Shown here piece after piece: positions 1 to 8,936 of a DNA stretch of 62,086 nt. The translations under genes were made by a program, and so were the position numbers. Origin of the DNA: Chloroflexota bacterium (lineage in GTDB: Bacteria > Chloroflexota > Anaerolineae > Aggregatilineales > Phototrophicaceae); NCBI GenBank assembly GCA_028875245.1, contig JAPPEU010000075.1, positions 1 through 62,086 of the forward strand, given 5' to 3'. Numbering within the stretch: position 1 is the first letter of the stretch; each line of letters starts with the position of its first letter. The notes beneath the pieces are model-generated. The model was given only the letters and a program-made list of their open reading frames with translations. It searched no databases and was not told the DNA's origin.

Positions 1-55
1 TTTTGGTGTAATTTCAGTTGTTGTTGCGTAAGAAATGCAGTACCGGACAAGCCTT
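1..55. repeat. 55-bp interspersed repeat, copy 1
   Basis: This stretch recurs at 40525-40579 in the same orientation with a single mismatch (c at 15, t at 40539). It ends in the sequence gtaccggacaagcctt. A partial inverted copy of that end lies at 40378-40391. The left end is cut by the window, so the true length is unknown. No ORF is associated with it. The rest of 56-254 shows nothing recognisable. Confidence 0.85.
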
Positions 56-254
56 ACAGATTTGAGCTCTGGCGGAGTCTGTATTGTGTGTGAGCCATTG
101 CCCAAATGCCAGCGGCTATATGTGCGGCCGAAATATGCGTTGACCGCGCCTATCTTATCGTAATGACGCGGGGCCTGCCAGACCATGCCCGCATTGACCG
201 CGGTCGCTCAAACTGTTATTCTCATAGCGGTTGCAAGCAGCAGCGGGGCAAACT

Positions 255-1271
255 GTGGCAGAACCCGAGCGCATATTCGTCACCCTCGCCATCGACTTTT
301 CCGATGACATCATCGCTGAGCTGCGGGAGATCTCGCCGCGCCTGCATATCGAGCGCCACTTCCCCGAGGTCCCGCTTGATGTCATCGCCAGGACTGAAGT
401 GCTCTACACCGTGAATTATTACCCCGAGCCCGAGGCGGCGCCGAAGCTGCGCTGGATTCAGATGCATTCGGCCGGCATGAATCACGCGCTCCGCTTTCAA
501 ATCGTGAAGGCGGAAGACATCATCGCCACCTCGACCAGCGGCATTCACGCGACTAACATGGCGCAAATGTCTTTGATGATGATGATGATGTTCAACTACA
601 ACATGCATGTCGCCGTGGGCTTGCAAAGCCGCGCCGAGTGGCCGGCCGATCCAGGCGCTATTTTCGCGCCGATTGATATGGAGCGGCAGACCGTCGGCAT
701 CGTCGGCTACGGCAGCATCGGGCGCGAGCTGGCCCGCCTCTGCGCGGCGATGGGCATGACCGTTCTCGCATCCAAGCGCGACCTGAGCAATACCGCCGAA
801 GTCAACGCCTATGCCGTCGAAGGCGCCGGCGACCCCAGCGGCGAAATCCCCGATCGCATCTATCCCTCTGAAACCGTCGCCTCCATGGCAAAAGATTGCG
901 ATTATCTGGTCGTCACCGTGCCGCAGACGGACTCAACCGAGCATTTGATCAACGACGATGTATTCCAGGCGATGAAAGAAACGGCGGTGCTGGTAAATGT
1001 CTCGCGCGGGTCGATCGTCGATGAAAAAGCGCTTATCACCGCGCTCTCATCGGGACAAATCGCCGGCGCCGCCCTTGATGTTTTTGAAGAAGAACCGCTG
1101 CCCAGCTCCAGCCCGCTCTGGAACCTGGACAACGTCATCATTACGCCGCATATCGCCGGCAATACCCGTGATTATCACGACAAAGCGGCGCTCGTGCTCA
1201 AAGAGAATCTGCGCCGCTATCTCGAGAATCGTCCGCTGCTCAATCAATTGGATCGCGCCAAGGGTTACTGA
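255..1271 (+). CDS. D-2-hydroxyacid dehydrogenase, NAD(P)-dependent
   Basis: A 338-residue enzyme of the D-isomer-specific 2-hydroxyacid dehydrogenase family, which reduces 2-oxoacids reversibly with a nicotinamide cofactor. The central Rossmann motif GIVGYGSIGREL binds the cofactor. The catalytic Arg is in NVSRGSIVDE, the Glu in DVFEEEPLP and the His in ITPHIAGNT. A roughly 25-residue insertion follows the second Rossmann strand (around SNTAEVNAYAVEGAG), as in some relatives that act on sugar-acid or glyoxylate-type substrates. The GTG at 255 is preferred because GGGG lies about 6 bases upstream; an in-frame TTG at 231 would add eight residues. The substrate cannot be read from sequence. Glycerate kinase and KDPG-aldolase genes nearby fit a sugar-acid role, but that is inference. 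Confidence 0.88.
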   Translation: MAEPERIFVTLAIDFSDDIIAELREISPRLHIERHFPEVPLDVIARTEVLYTVNYYPEPEAAPKLRWIQMHSAGMNHALRFQIVKAEDIIATSTSGIHATNMAQMSLMMMMMFNYNMHVAVGLQSRAEWPADPGAIFAPIDMERQTVGIVGYGSIGRELARLCAAMGMTVLASKRDLSNTAEVNAYAVEGAGDPSGEIPDRIYPSETVASMAKDCDYLVVTVPQTDSTEHLINDDVFQAMKETAVLVNVSRGSIVDEKALITALSSGQIAGAALDVFEEEPLPSSSPLWNLDNVIITPHIAGNTRDYHDKAALVLKENLRRYLENRPLLNQLDRAKGY

Positions 1272-1294
1272 TTTCCCGCTCAAATACCTAGGGT

Positions 1295-1396
1295 TGTAGG
1301 GGCGGCTCTGTGAGTCGCCCTCTCTGTGACCTCTGCGTTCTCTGTGTTCAAAAAATGCTCCGCGCGGTCGGGCGAGTCATCGCCTCGCCCCTACAG
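1295..1396. repeat. REP/MITE-like element with TGTAGGGGCG terminal inverted repeats
   Basis: The element begins tgtaggggcggctctgtg and ends cgcctcgcccctaca, so its ends are inverted copies of each other. Each arm is itself a small palindrome. Between the arms lies a run of CTCTGTG-type heptads. It sits between two convergent genes. A further half element is at 1436-1463. Confidence 0.8.
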
Positions 1397-1435
1397 ATCG
1401 CAATGGCGGGGTATGGGTTTACCACAGGCAGAGAA

Positions 1436-1463
1436 TGGTGGGGCGCCTCTGTGAGTCGCCCGC
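1436..1463. repeat. REP-like half element
   Basis: The sequence ggtggggcgcctctgtgagt followed by cgcccgc matches one arm of the TGTAGGGGCG family, with a decayed end. It lies just beyond the pheT stop codon. Confidence 0.6.
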
Positions 1464-1467
1464 ATAC

Positions 1468-4017
1468 CTACTGCGAACGCAACTCCGCCTTGAGGCGATG
1501 CCGCGCCGCGCCGATGATCTTCTTGCGGATCCTGGCGGCGTTCTTGTCCGTCAGGGTTTTGCTCTCATCCTGGTAGGTCAGCGCGTAGGCCAGGCTCTTC
1601 TTGCCCGGTGGAATTTGGTCGCCCGTATACACATCGAACAGCAGCACATCTTTCAGCAGCCGCCCGCCCGCCTGCCGGATCACCGCTTCAACTTCGCTCG
1701 CCGGCGTGTTCGCGTTCACGACCAGCGCGATATCCTCGAGAACCGCCGGGGTGCTCGGCAGCGCTTCTATCGTGTGCAAGCGCCTGTGATGAGTAATCAA
1801 TGGCTCAACCTCGATCTCCCCGCAGAGCAGTTTCGCTTCCGTCAGCTTGAAGCGCGCCGCCACCTCTGGGTGCAATTCGCCGATGCTGCCGATGCGCTCG
1901 CCCGCCAGCAGCAGATCAGCCGAGCACCCGGGATGAAGGCTGCTGTGCCTGCCGCGTTCCAAGCTGAAGTCGTCGATATGCAGCGCGTGGAGCAGGCTCT
2001 CCAGCACGCCCTTCAAATCGAAGAAATCCATCTCATCCGCCGTCCCGCCGCCCCACCAGGGCTGGCTGCGCAAGCCGGTAAGCAAAATGCCGAGATGCAG
2101 CGGCTCCTCCGGCAGCAGATCGCCCGTGCCCAAATACACCTTGCCGAGCTCAAAAACCTGCTGCGTCTTCTGAAAGCGCGCATTGTTGACCGCCGTCTCC
2201 AGCATATTGATCATCAACGTATGCCGCAGTACATTGCGCTCGCTGGCGGCCGGGTTGGCGATCTCGACATAGTCCGCCTGCGGCAGCGACGACGCCAGGC
2301 CCGTCGGCACGAGCAGCGCCTCGCTCTCGCGGCTGGTGAACCGATAATTGATGACTTCGTTCAGCCCTTGACCCACCAGCGCGTCGCGGATGCGCTCTTC
2401 TAGGAGGACGGCGATGTTCTCGCGCTGCGGCGGCATCTCGTCGGCCATGATGGACTCGGGGATCTCATCGTAACCGATGATGCGGGCGATTTCTTCCAGC
2501 AGGTCATGCTGGCCGACTACCGGATCGGCACTGATATCAAGACGATGATCGGGCGCCGTCGCCCGGATGATATCGCCGTCGACCGCGACGTCAAACTCGA
2601 GGCGCCGCAGAACAGCCGCGGCTTGCTCAACCCTAACGTCCATGCCCAGCAATCGGCTCACCCGTTCAATCGGCAGCGCCACCGTCACCGTTTCCGGCGC
2701 CTGCGGGTAGACATCCAGCACGCCGCTCGCGATGACGCCGCCGCCCAATTGCCGCATCAGCTCAATGCCGCGCTGGCAGCCCAGTATCGCCTGCGATGGG
2801 TGAACGCCCCGGCTGAAGCGCGCCGAGGCTTCCGTGTGCACGCGCTGCTCCCGGATTGTTTTGCGGATGCTGATATTATTCCAGGCGGCCGCTTCCAGCA
2901 GCACATTGCGCGTCGCCGCGCTGATTTCGGTTTCGCCACCGCCGATGACGCCGCCCAAACTCAGCGCGCCGGCCGTATCCGCCACCAGGATCGTCTCCGC
3001 GCCCAAATCCCGCAGTGCGTCATCCAGCGTTTCCAGCTGCTCGCCGGGTTGGGGCAGGCGCGTGATGATCGTCGGAAGGCCGCCGGCCCGCTCGACCAGC
3101 TTGTCATAATCGAAGGCGTGCATTGGCTGGCCCAATTCAAATGTCAGATAATTCGTCACGTCGACGACATTGTTGCGCGGGCGCTGCCCAATCAGTTTCA
3201 GGCGATGCCGCAGCCAGAAGGGCGACTCCTTGACGGCAGTGTCGCGCAAAAGCGTCAGGGTGAAACGCGGGTTCAGCGCCGGTTCGCGAATGTCGATGTT
3301 GACCTGCCCCTCAATTGGCGCGCCCTCGGCGACAAAATCATAAGACGGATATTTCATCTCGGCGTCGAGGATTGCCGCCACCTCCCGCGCGACGCCTATC
3401 ATGCTGAAGCAGCGCGCCAGATTGGGCGTGAATTCGATATCCAGCAGCACATCGCCCAGCACATCGGCCAGCGGCGTCCCGGCGACATAGCGGCCTTCAT
3501 GCTCCATCACGATCACGCCTTCATGTTCATCCGAGATGCCCAACTCTTTCTCCGAGCAGACCATGCTTTTGTTGTAGATGCCCCGCAGCTCCCTGCCCTT
3601 GAGCGTCATGCGCTTCGGCTTGTCGCTTTGCCCGTCCCAGACTTCCGCCCCCTCGCGGGCGAAGGCGCTCCAAATCGGCGGGTCGAGCGCGCCTTTGTCC
3701 TTGTAGCCGAAGAGATTGCTCGCGCCCGTGACGCATTGCTCCAGCTCTTCGCCGCCATAATCGACCATAGCCAGCACCAGCCGATCGGCGTTGGGATGCG
3801 CTTTCACCTCGGCGATGCGCGCCAGCAGCAGCTTTTCACGATCCCAAACCAGATGATCCGAAGTCGGCATCCGCACGCCGGGCACTGACTGCTGCGGCAG
3901 CCCGATGTACTTGAGATGCGCCACTTCCAGCCCGGCGACGGTCAAGCGCTCGGCCAAGAGCTCGACCGGCACATCAATATCTACGAAATCTCTCAGCCAT
4001 GAAATGGGTACCAGCAT
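1468..4017 (-). CDS. pheT: Phenylalanine--tRNA ligase beta subunit
   Basis: An 849-residue bacterial PheT, near the usual 790-810 plus a few insertions. It starts MLVPISWLRDFV. A tRNA-binding OB domain lies at about residues 58-105 (KLLLARIAEVKAHPNADRL). The B3/B4 editing region and B5 domain follow. A ferredoxin-fold anticodon-binding domain covers about the last 95 residues (ALPSTPAVLEDIALVV to the C-terminus). With PheS it forms the alpha2-beta2 enzyme that charges tRNA-Phe in the cytoplasm. It is the third gene of a T-box-controlled operon, 39 bp after a membrane glycosyltransferase gene that separates it from pheS. The ATG start matches the family start. Confidence 0.97.
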   Translation of the reverse strand: MLVPISWLRDFVDIDVPVELLAERLTVAGLEVAHLKYIGLPQQSVPGVRMPTSDHLVWDREKLLLARIAEVKAHPNADRLVLAMVDYGGEELEQCVTGASNLFGYKDKGALDPPIWSAFAREGAEVWDGQSDKPKRMTLKGRELRGIYNKSMVCSEKELGISDEHEGVIVMEHEGRYVAGTPLADVLGDVLLDIEFTPNLARCFSMIGVAREVAAILDAEMKYPSYDFVAEGAPIEGQVNIDIREPALNPRFTLTLLRDTAVKESPFWLRHRLKLIGQRPRNNVVDVTNYLTFELGQPMHAFDYDKLVERAGGLPTIITRLPQPGEQLETLDDALRDLGAETILVADTAGALSLGGVIGGGETEISAATRNVLLEAAAWNNISIRKTIREQRVHTEASARFSRGVHPSQAILGCQRGIELMRQLGGGVIASGVLDVYPQAPETVTVALPIERVSRLLGMDVRVEQAAAVLRRLEFDVAVDGDIIRATAPDHRLDISADPVVGQHDLLEEIARIIGYDEIPESIMADEMPPQRENIAVLLEERIRDALVGQGLNEVINYRFTSRESEALLVPTGLASSLPQADYVEIANPAASERNVLRHTLMINMLETAVNNARFQKTQQVFELGKVYLGTGDLLPEEPLHLGILLTGLRSQPWWGGGTADEMDFFDLKGVLESLLHALHIDDFSLERGRHSSLHPGCSADLLLAGERIGSIGELHPEVAARFKLTEAKLLCGEIEVEPLITHHRRLHTIEALPSTPAVLEDIALVVNANTPASEVEAVIRQAGGRLLKDVLLFDVYTGDQIPPGKKSLAYALTYQDESKTLTDKNAARIRKKIIGAARHRLKAELRSQ

Positions 4018-4056
4018 CCGTTTTTGTATCCTTTCTCGTGTTTTCCCGCAGTCCGT

Positions 4057-5967
4057 CTAGCGCTCGGGTATGGCCAGTTCAGACAGCGCCAACATATATG
4101 CCGGGTTATCCGGGTTGTCGATCCAGTCGAAACGTTCAAGCGTTCGGCTGTCATATAGAATCGTCACCAGCCGATAGCTGCCGGCGGGGACATCAGCGAT
4201 ATCAATGAGGAATTGTCGCAAGCTGTTTTCATGCACCAGCGGCAAATCGAGCTGAGCGACATTTTCCCATTCCGCGCTAATCAATTGATGCGACAGGTTG
4301 AAAAATTCCGCCGCGAATGCCTTCCGGGCCCGCCATTGATCGACGAACACAATCTTGTCTTCCGCCCTGTCGACTTCAGCGCCGTAAAGGAAATAGCTGA
4401 TCAGTTCATTTTCCGCCGCGGCAGGCTCAATGGGATCGCCGCAGTCCAATATCGGCCAGGCATAGAGGACGAGGACCGTGTCGATGCCGAACTCACTGAG
4501 CTCGCATTCCTCGTAATTTGCCTGGCGCATGGTGGCATCCAGCGCTTCCAAGGCGGCGGCGTCGACTCTGGCGGTCTGATAGAAGACGCGCAGGAAGGGC
4601 GTCACATTGCTTTGCCTCAGCACATAATCTCTGAAAACTCCTCGATCTTCGTAGGTGACGAGCTCAAGGCCGCGATCGGCGAAATAATATCGGCTTTGCG
4701 GATAATTGATGTAGGCGGGCCAGTGGATGTCGGTGAGGTCCACCTGATAAGTGAGAATCGGCGCTGACGGAAATGACTGCTGCGCCATCCTGCTGACGAT
4801 ATGCCAGGCCGGCTGCGCGTAGGGCCGCTCGCGCCCGGCGAACAAGGCGCGCCAATCCGCAGTTTGCTGGAAGCTGAGGCCCGCGAGGATCCACAGCAGC
4901 GCAAAGGACGCCAGCCATTTTCGCCAGCGAATCCAACTGACAAGTCCAATGGCGATGAGCGCGATGAGCACAGGCCAACCAGCCAGCGCCAGCCGTACTT
5001 TGCTCGCCCCGAAATCCTCGCTGAAATGCGCCACCAGGCTGAATGCGAGCAGGAAATACAGAGCGATGGACAGAAAACGCGCCGTCCTTGGCCTGTGGTC
5101 GCGCCAGCTCATGACCAAGCCGGCGAGCGCCAGCAGCAGCAGGATGGCGCTGTCATTGAACGCGACCGCTTGCAATGCGGCCAGGACTTGACCCAGATCG
5201 CCGCTCTCCGGCCAGAAGGACGCGCTGTTGCGTTCGAGGCCGCTCGTTAGCAGCACGCCCAGCCAGGGCGAGAATAGCAGCAGCGCAACCAGCACAGCCA
5301 GCGACGCGTTTAGCCAGCGCCGATCCTTGCGGACTTGCAGCAGGTGATAAGCGCCGACCGCAAGAAATAGCAGAGCGCTGAATATATGGGTATTGGCCAA
5401 CAGGTAACAGACAAATGTCAGCGCCGCATAATCGCGGGTTCTTGCCTCCCTAGTCCCGTGAACGATGCGCAAGTACAGCCAAAGCGACAGCGCCGCCAAC
5501 AGAACCAGCAGGGGATACATGCGCGCGTTGGCGAAATAGAAGTTGAAGAAGGCATTGCTGAGGACGACGATGAGCGCCAACAGCCCGGCCAGCGGCGTGC
5601 TGAAATCCCGCGTCAAACGATAGATCATCGCCAGCGATAGCAAGGCAATGAGCAGGGTCAAGGCGCGGGCCAGCGCGATCTCATAACCGACGAGATGCCC
5701 CCAGAGATTCAAGAGGATGAAGTAAAGCGGCGTATGATTAGGGCTGTTGCGAATGACCGAGGCCACTACATCCAGCGGCGAATAGGGACCGTCAATTATC
5801 ATTCCAGCGTCATTCATGAAGTAGAACTCGTCCACCTCGGGCGCGATCAAGTCAAGCTGAGGCGCGGCCATCACGGTGACGAAGAGAAGCAGCGGAACGG
5901 CACAGATCCAATGCTTCAGCAGCGTTTCGACGCCGGAGAATGCGCGCCCGCCCCTTGCCAATCCCAT
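4057..5967 (-). CDS. Multi-pass membrane glycosyltransferase, GT39/ArnT-like
   Basis: A 636-residue integral membrane protein. The first hydrophobic helix (about residues 20-36) is followed by a loop with the acidic pair in PEVDEFYF, the position of the catalytic Asp/Glu in GT-C enzymes such as protein O-mannosyltransferases and ArnT. About ten more hydrophobic segments reach to about residue 350, then a soluble C-terminal domain of about 270 residues. Family knowledge suggests transfer of a sugar from a polyprenyl-phosphate donor outside the membrane; the acceptor is unknown. It lies 19 bp after pheS and 39 bp before pheT on the same strand, so it is probably co-transcribed with both, which is unusual. 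Confidence 0.75.
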   Translation of the reverse strand: MGLARGGRAFSGVETLLKHWICAVPLLLFVTVMAAPQLDLIAPEVDEFYFMNDAGMIIDGPYSPLDVVASVIRNSPNHTPLYFILLNLWGHLVGYEIALARALTLLIALLSLAMIYRLTRDFSTPLAGLLALIVVLSNAFFNFYFANARMYPLLVLLAALSLWLYLRIVHGTREARTRDYAALTFVCYLLANTHIFSALLFLAVGAYHLLQVRKDRRWLNASLAVLVALLLFSPWLGVLLTSGLERNSASFWPESGDLGQVLAALQAVAFNDSAILLLLALAGLVMSWRDHRPRTARFLSIALYFLLAFSLVAHFSEDFGASKVRLALAGWPVLIALIAIGLVSWIRWRKWLASFALLWILAGLSFQQTADWRALFAGRERPYAQPAWHIVSRMAQQSFPSAPILTYQVDLTDIHWPAYINYPQSRYYFADRGLELVTYEDRGVFRDYVLRQSNVTPFLRVFYQTARVDAAALEALDATMRQANYEECELSEFGIDTVLVLYAWPILDCGDPIEPAAAENELISYFLYGAEVDRAEDKIVFVDQWRARKAFAAEFFNLSHQLISAEWENVAQLDLPLVHENSLRQFLIDIADVPAGSYRLVTILYDSRTLERFDWIDNPDNPAYMLALSELAIPER

Positions 5968-5986
5968 CGCTTTGATTTCGCCCTTC

Positions 5987-7021
5987 CTAGAATTGCCGCA
6001 GAAAACGCAGGTCGTTCGCCCAGAAGTAGCGGATATCCTGTATGCCGTGTTTCAGCATTGTGATCCGCTCCGGGCCCATGCCAAAGGCGAAACCGCTCCA
6101 CTGGCTCGGATCATAACCGCCGTTGCGCAGCACATCCGGATGCACCATGCCGCTGCCGGCGATCTCCAGCCAACCGGTGTATTTGCAGACGCGGCAGCCT
6201 TCGCCGTCACAGAGGAAACACTCGACATCGACTTCCATGCTCGGCTCGGTGAAAGGGAAATAAGAGGCTCGATAGCGGACCTTGGCCCCAGGGCTGTACA
6301 TCCGCTTGGCGAATTCGGCTATTGTGCCCTTGAGATCGCTCATGCGGATATTGCGCCCGATGGCGAGCCCCTCTACCTGCGTGAATTGAATCTCGCTGCG
6401 GGCCGTCACCTGCTCTTGCCGGTAGCACATGCCCGGCAGGATGACGCGGATGGGCCTGCTGCCGCCGGCGCCCAATTCACGCATGGCGCGGATCTGCCCC
6501 GGCGATGTATGCGTGCGCAGCAGCACCCTGGGGTCGGTCGTGTAGAACGTGTCCTGCATGTCCCGCGCCGGATGATGCGGCGGCAAGTTGAGCAGGCTGA
6601 AGTTGAACTCGTCCTCTTCAACATCGCGGCTTTGATACACCTGAAAACCCATATCGGCCCAAATCCGCTGGAATTCGCGGTGCGTGCGCGTGGAGGGGTG
6701 CAAGCCGCCTTGACGCCGCGGATAAGCCGGCAAGCTGATGTCGATCTCGCCTTCTTCCAAATCCCGCGCCATTAGCTGACTTTGAATCAGCGTTTCGCGC
6801 TCTTCAAATGCCCGGCTCAACTCGCCCTGCAAAGCATTGACCCGCTGCCCAAAGGCGGCGCGCTCTTCCGGCGGCAGCCCGCCAATCGCGCCAAACAGCT
6901 TGTTCACCGCGCCACGCCGCCCCAGGTATTGGCTGCGCCAGCCTGTCAAGGCTCCCCCCCCTGTGACTTCCCGCAGCGCATCCAGCGCTTCCCGGCGAAT
7001 CTGCTCGATTGAATCGGTCAT
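5987..7021 (-). CDS. pheS: Phenylalanine--tRNA ligase alpha subunit
   Basis: A 344-residue PheS, the catalytic subunit that activates Phe and transfers it to tRNA. An N-terminal coiled coil (about residues 1-90) is followed by the class II catalytic core, with HHPARDMQDTFY, the motif 2 region around RVILPGMCYRQEQ and the motif 3 region FAFGMGPERITML. The ORF can be extended to 7111, but that extension is the T-box terminator. The ATG at 7021 has GGAGACGAG directly upstream and gives the family-typical N-terminus MTDSIEQI. It is the first gene of the operon with a membrane glycosyltransferase and pheT. Confidence 0.96.
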   Translation of the reverse strand: MTDSIEQIRREALDALREVTGGGALTGWRSQYLGRRGAVNKLFGAIGGLPPEERAAFGQRVNALQGELSRAFEERETLIQSQLMARDLEEGEIDISLPAYPRRQGGLHPSTRTHREFQRIWADMGFQVYQSRDVEEDEFNFSLLNLPPHHPARDMQDTFYTTDPRVLLRTHTSPGQIRAMRELGAGGSRPIRVILPGMCYRQEQVTARSEIQFTQVEGLAIGRNIRMSDLKGTIAEFAKRMYSPGAKVRYRASYFPFTEPSMEVDVECFLCDGEGCRVCKYTGWLEIAGSGMVHPDVLRNGGYDPSQWSGFAFGMGPERITMLKHGIQDIRYFWANDLRFLRQF

Positions 7022-7072
7022 CTCGTCTCCTTCGCAATTGCATCCGCGGCACTCTCGGGATGCTCCAACCAC

Positions 7073-7365
7073 AAAAAACGCCCTCTGCCCATCTAGGGAC
7101 GAGAGCGTCAAAGTTCCCGCGGTACCACCCTGTTTCAGCGCCCGCGTACGGCGCTGCGCTCATTCTGCCCTGTCACGCCGGACTCGCGGAGCGAACTACT
7201 CGGGCGCATTTATTAAGGCCCTTTCACCCGTCGGCTCGGAAGTGAATTTTGCAGCTGCCTCCGCGAGCGCTTCCAGTCCAGGACGCTCGCTCCCTGTTTC
7301 GGCAGGCGCGATTCCGCGCGAATGCAAACTGTCTTCGTCTTCGCCTTTAAGCAGCTAATTTGATT
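7073..7365 (-). promoter_or_regulatory. T-box leader of the pheS operon with terminator
   Basis: Read on the minus strand, the leader holds the T-box core AGGGTGGTACCGCGGGAAC (7113-7131), which pairs with the uncharged tRNA acceptor end. A hairpin with ACGCTCTC/GAGGGCGT arms and a TTTTTT tail follows (7073-7109), an intrinsic terminator. An upstream stem with GCGAGCG/CGCUCGC arms fits part of stem I. A UUC triplet at 7244-7246 could be the Phe specifier; this is a guess that needs folding. Uncharged tRNA-Phe would favour antitermination and expression of pheS, the glycosyltransferase and pheT. Confidence 0.9.
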
Positions 7366-7371
7366 GACAGC

Positions 7372-7401
7372 ATTATCGCGCGTCGCTTTGCCCGCTGTCA
7401 A
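7372..7401 (-). promoter_or_regulatory. Sigma-70-type promoter of the pheS operon
   Basis: On the minus strand a perfect TTGACA (7396-7401) is separated by 18 bp from GATAAT (7372-7377). Transcription would begin near 7365, just ahead of the T-box leader. The promoter lies only about 30 bp downstream of the proA stop codon. Confidence 0.8.
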
Positions 7402-7432
7402 GTGTTCACTAGCCCATTCCAGCGCGTGGCGC

Positions 7433-8707
7433 CTAGGGCCGCGATGTATAATTGCCCTTCACGATCCACTTGTAGGTCGTTAATTCCTCCAGCGCCATCG
7501 GTCCGCGCGCATGCAGTTTCTGGGTGCTGATCGCCACCTCGGCGCCCATGCCCAGCGCGCTGCCGTCGGTAAAGCGTGTGCTGGCGTTCCAGTAAACCGC
7601 TGCCGAATCGACCTCGTTGAGAAAGCGCTCCGCGTGCGCCTCCGTCTCCGTCAGAATGCTGTCAGAGTGCTGCGTGCCATGACGCTCGATGTGCGCGATC
7701 GCCTCAGCCACATCATCGACCACCTTCAGGTTCAGCGTCAGGTTGTACCACTCCGTATCAAAGTCGGCGTCAGTTGCCGGCCGGACCCGTTCATCGGCGC
7801 CGACAATTTGATAAGCGCGCTCGCCAGCGTGGAACTCAACGCCAGCCGCCCCCAATTCAGCAACAACTTGCGGCAGCAATTCAGCGGCGATTGCGCGATG
7901 CGCCAGCAGGGTCTCCATCGAGTTGCAAACGGCCGGCCGCTGCGTCTTGGCATTGTCCAGCACCGGCAGCGCCTTGTCCAGTTGGGCGCTCTCATCGACG
8001 AAGATATGACAGACGCCAATGCCGCCGGTGATGACCGGTATGCTGCTGTTTTCGCGGCAGAAGGTATGCAGGCTGTTGCCGCCGCGCGGGATAATCATGT
8101 CGATATACTCGTATAAGCGCAGCATCTCACTGACGTAGCGGCGGTCGGTGCTGTTGATGTACTGGATGGCATCCTGCGGGAAGCCTTGCTCCGCCAGCAC
8201 ATCTTGCATCACCCGCGTCAACTGCATGTTGCTGTGGAGCACATCGGAGCCGCCGCGCAAAATAACCGCGTTGCTCGTCTTCAGCGCCAGGGTCGCCACG
8301 TCCACCGTCACATTCGGCCGCGACTCATATATCGTGCCCAGCACGCCCAGCGGCGTCCGCCTTTTCATCAGCCGCAAGCCGTTTTCCAAGGTCGATTCCA
8401 GCATGACTTCGCCGACCGGATCGGACAATTCAGCGACCTTGCGCACATCGGCGATGATGCCCGGCATGCGCTTTTCCAGGTCGATTCGGTCGCGTATCCA
8501 GATGGGATCAACGCCATTGGCCGCCGCCTCTTGCAGATCGCGCTGGTTGGCTTCCAGAATGCTCAAGCTGTTCGCTTCCAGCGCAGCGGCAATCGCGAGC
8601 AGCGCCTCGTTTTTCTCGGTACTGCTTTTCTGGGCCAGGGCGGCCGCGGCTGCCTTCGCCCGCCTGCCCATTTGCTTCAAGTCAATTGCTTCAGCCGCTA
8701 TGTCCAT
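7433..8707 (-). CDS. proA: Glutamate-5-semialdehyde dehydrogenase (gamma-glutamyl phosphate reductase)
   Basis: A 424-residue ProA, the second enzyme of proline synthesis. It reduces gamma-glutamyl phosphate to glutamate-5-semialdehyde with NADPH in the cytoplasm. The aldehyde dehydrogenase fold is clear: GTIYESRPNVT near residue 125, the catalytic Cys in KTQRPAVCNSMETLL, and the C-terminal DGSALGMGAEVAISTQKLHARGP region (shown here only as a landmark). The ATG at 8707 is preceded by AAGGCGG at good spacing. proB is 2.6 kb away on the same strand, separated by two Uma2 genes and a convergent membrane-protein gene, so the usual proBA operon is split. Confidence 0.96.
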   Translation of the reverse strand: MDIAAEAIDLKQMGRRAKAAAAALAQKSSTEKNEALLAIAAALEANSLSILEANQRDLQEAAANGVDPIWIRDRIDLEKRMPGIIADVRKVAELSDPVGEVMLESTLENGLRLMKRRTPLGVLGTIYESRPNVTVDVATLALKTSNAVILRGGSDVLHSNMQLTRVMQDVLAEQGFPQDAIQYINSTDRRYVSEMLRLYEYIDMIIPRGGNSLHTFCRENSSIPVITGGIGVCHIFVDESAQLDKALPVLDNAKTQRPAVCNSMETLLAHRAIAAELLPQVVAELGAAGVEFHAGERAYQIVGADERVRPATDADFDTEWYNLTLNLKVVDDVAEAIAHIERHGTQHSDSILTETEAHAERFLNEVDSAAVYWNASTRFTDGSALGMGAEVAISTQKLHARGPMALEELTTYKWIVKGNYTSRP

Positions 8708-8936
8708 TATTTTGCCGCCTTATGTTCGCCGCCTCCTGCTACAGAAGTACTATATGGGGGCGTAAATTGCAACTGCCGGCGCGCCTCATCCGCTTGGATC
8801 TCGCGGCAATCTCTTGACGCATCATGATTGCTATTTCCAAGTTATTCTTGACGGATTACAATGCGTCTAAAATCGCTCATGGCGAGGTCGCCCATCACAT
8901 ACATTTGACATTTCTCTGCAAGCGGAGAGCCGCAAC

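Noticed and set aside
2506..3888. Long plus-strand ORF of 460 codons
   Set aside because: It lies wholly antisense to pheT and is Arg/Ala/His-rich, the usual shadow of a GC-rich gene. The same holds for 26948-28831, 37096-38667, 45742-48006 and 56779-58038.
7022..7111. N-terminal extension of PheS by 30 residues
   Set aside because: The extension is translated from the T-box terminator; the ATG at 7021 has a strong ribosome site and the family N-terminus.
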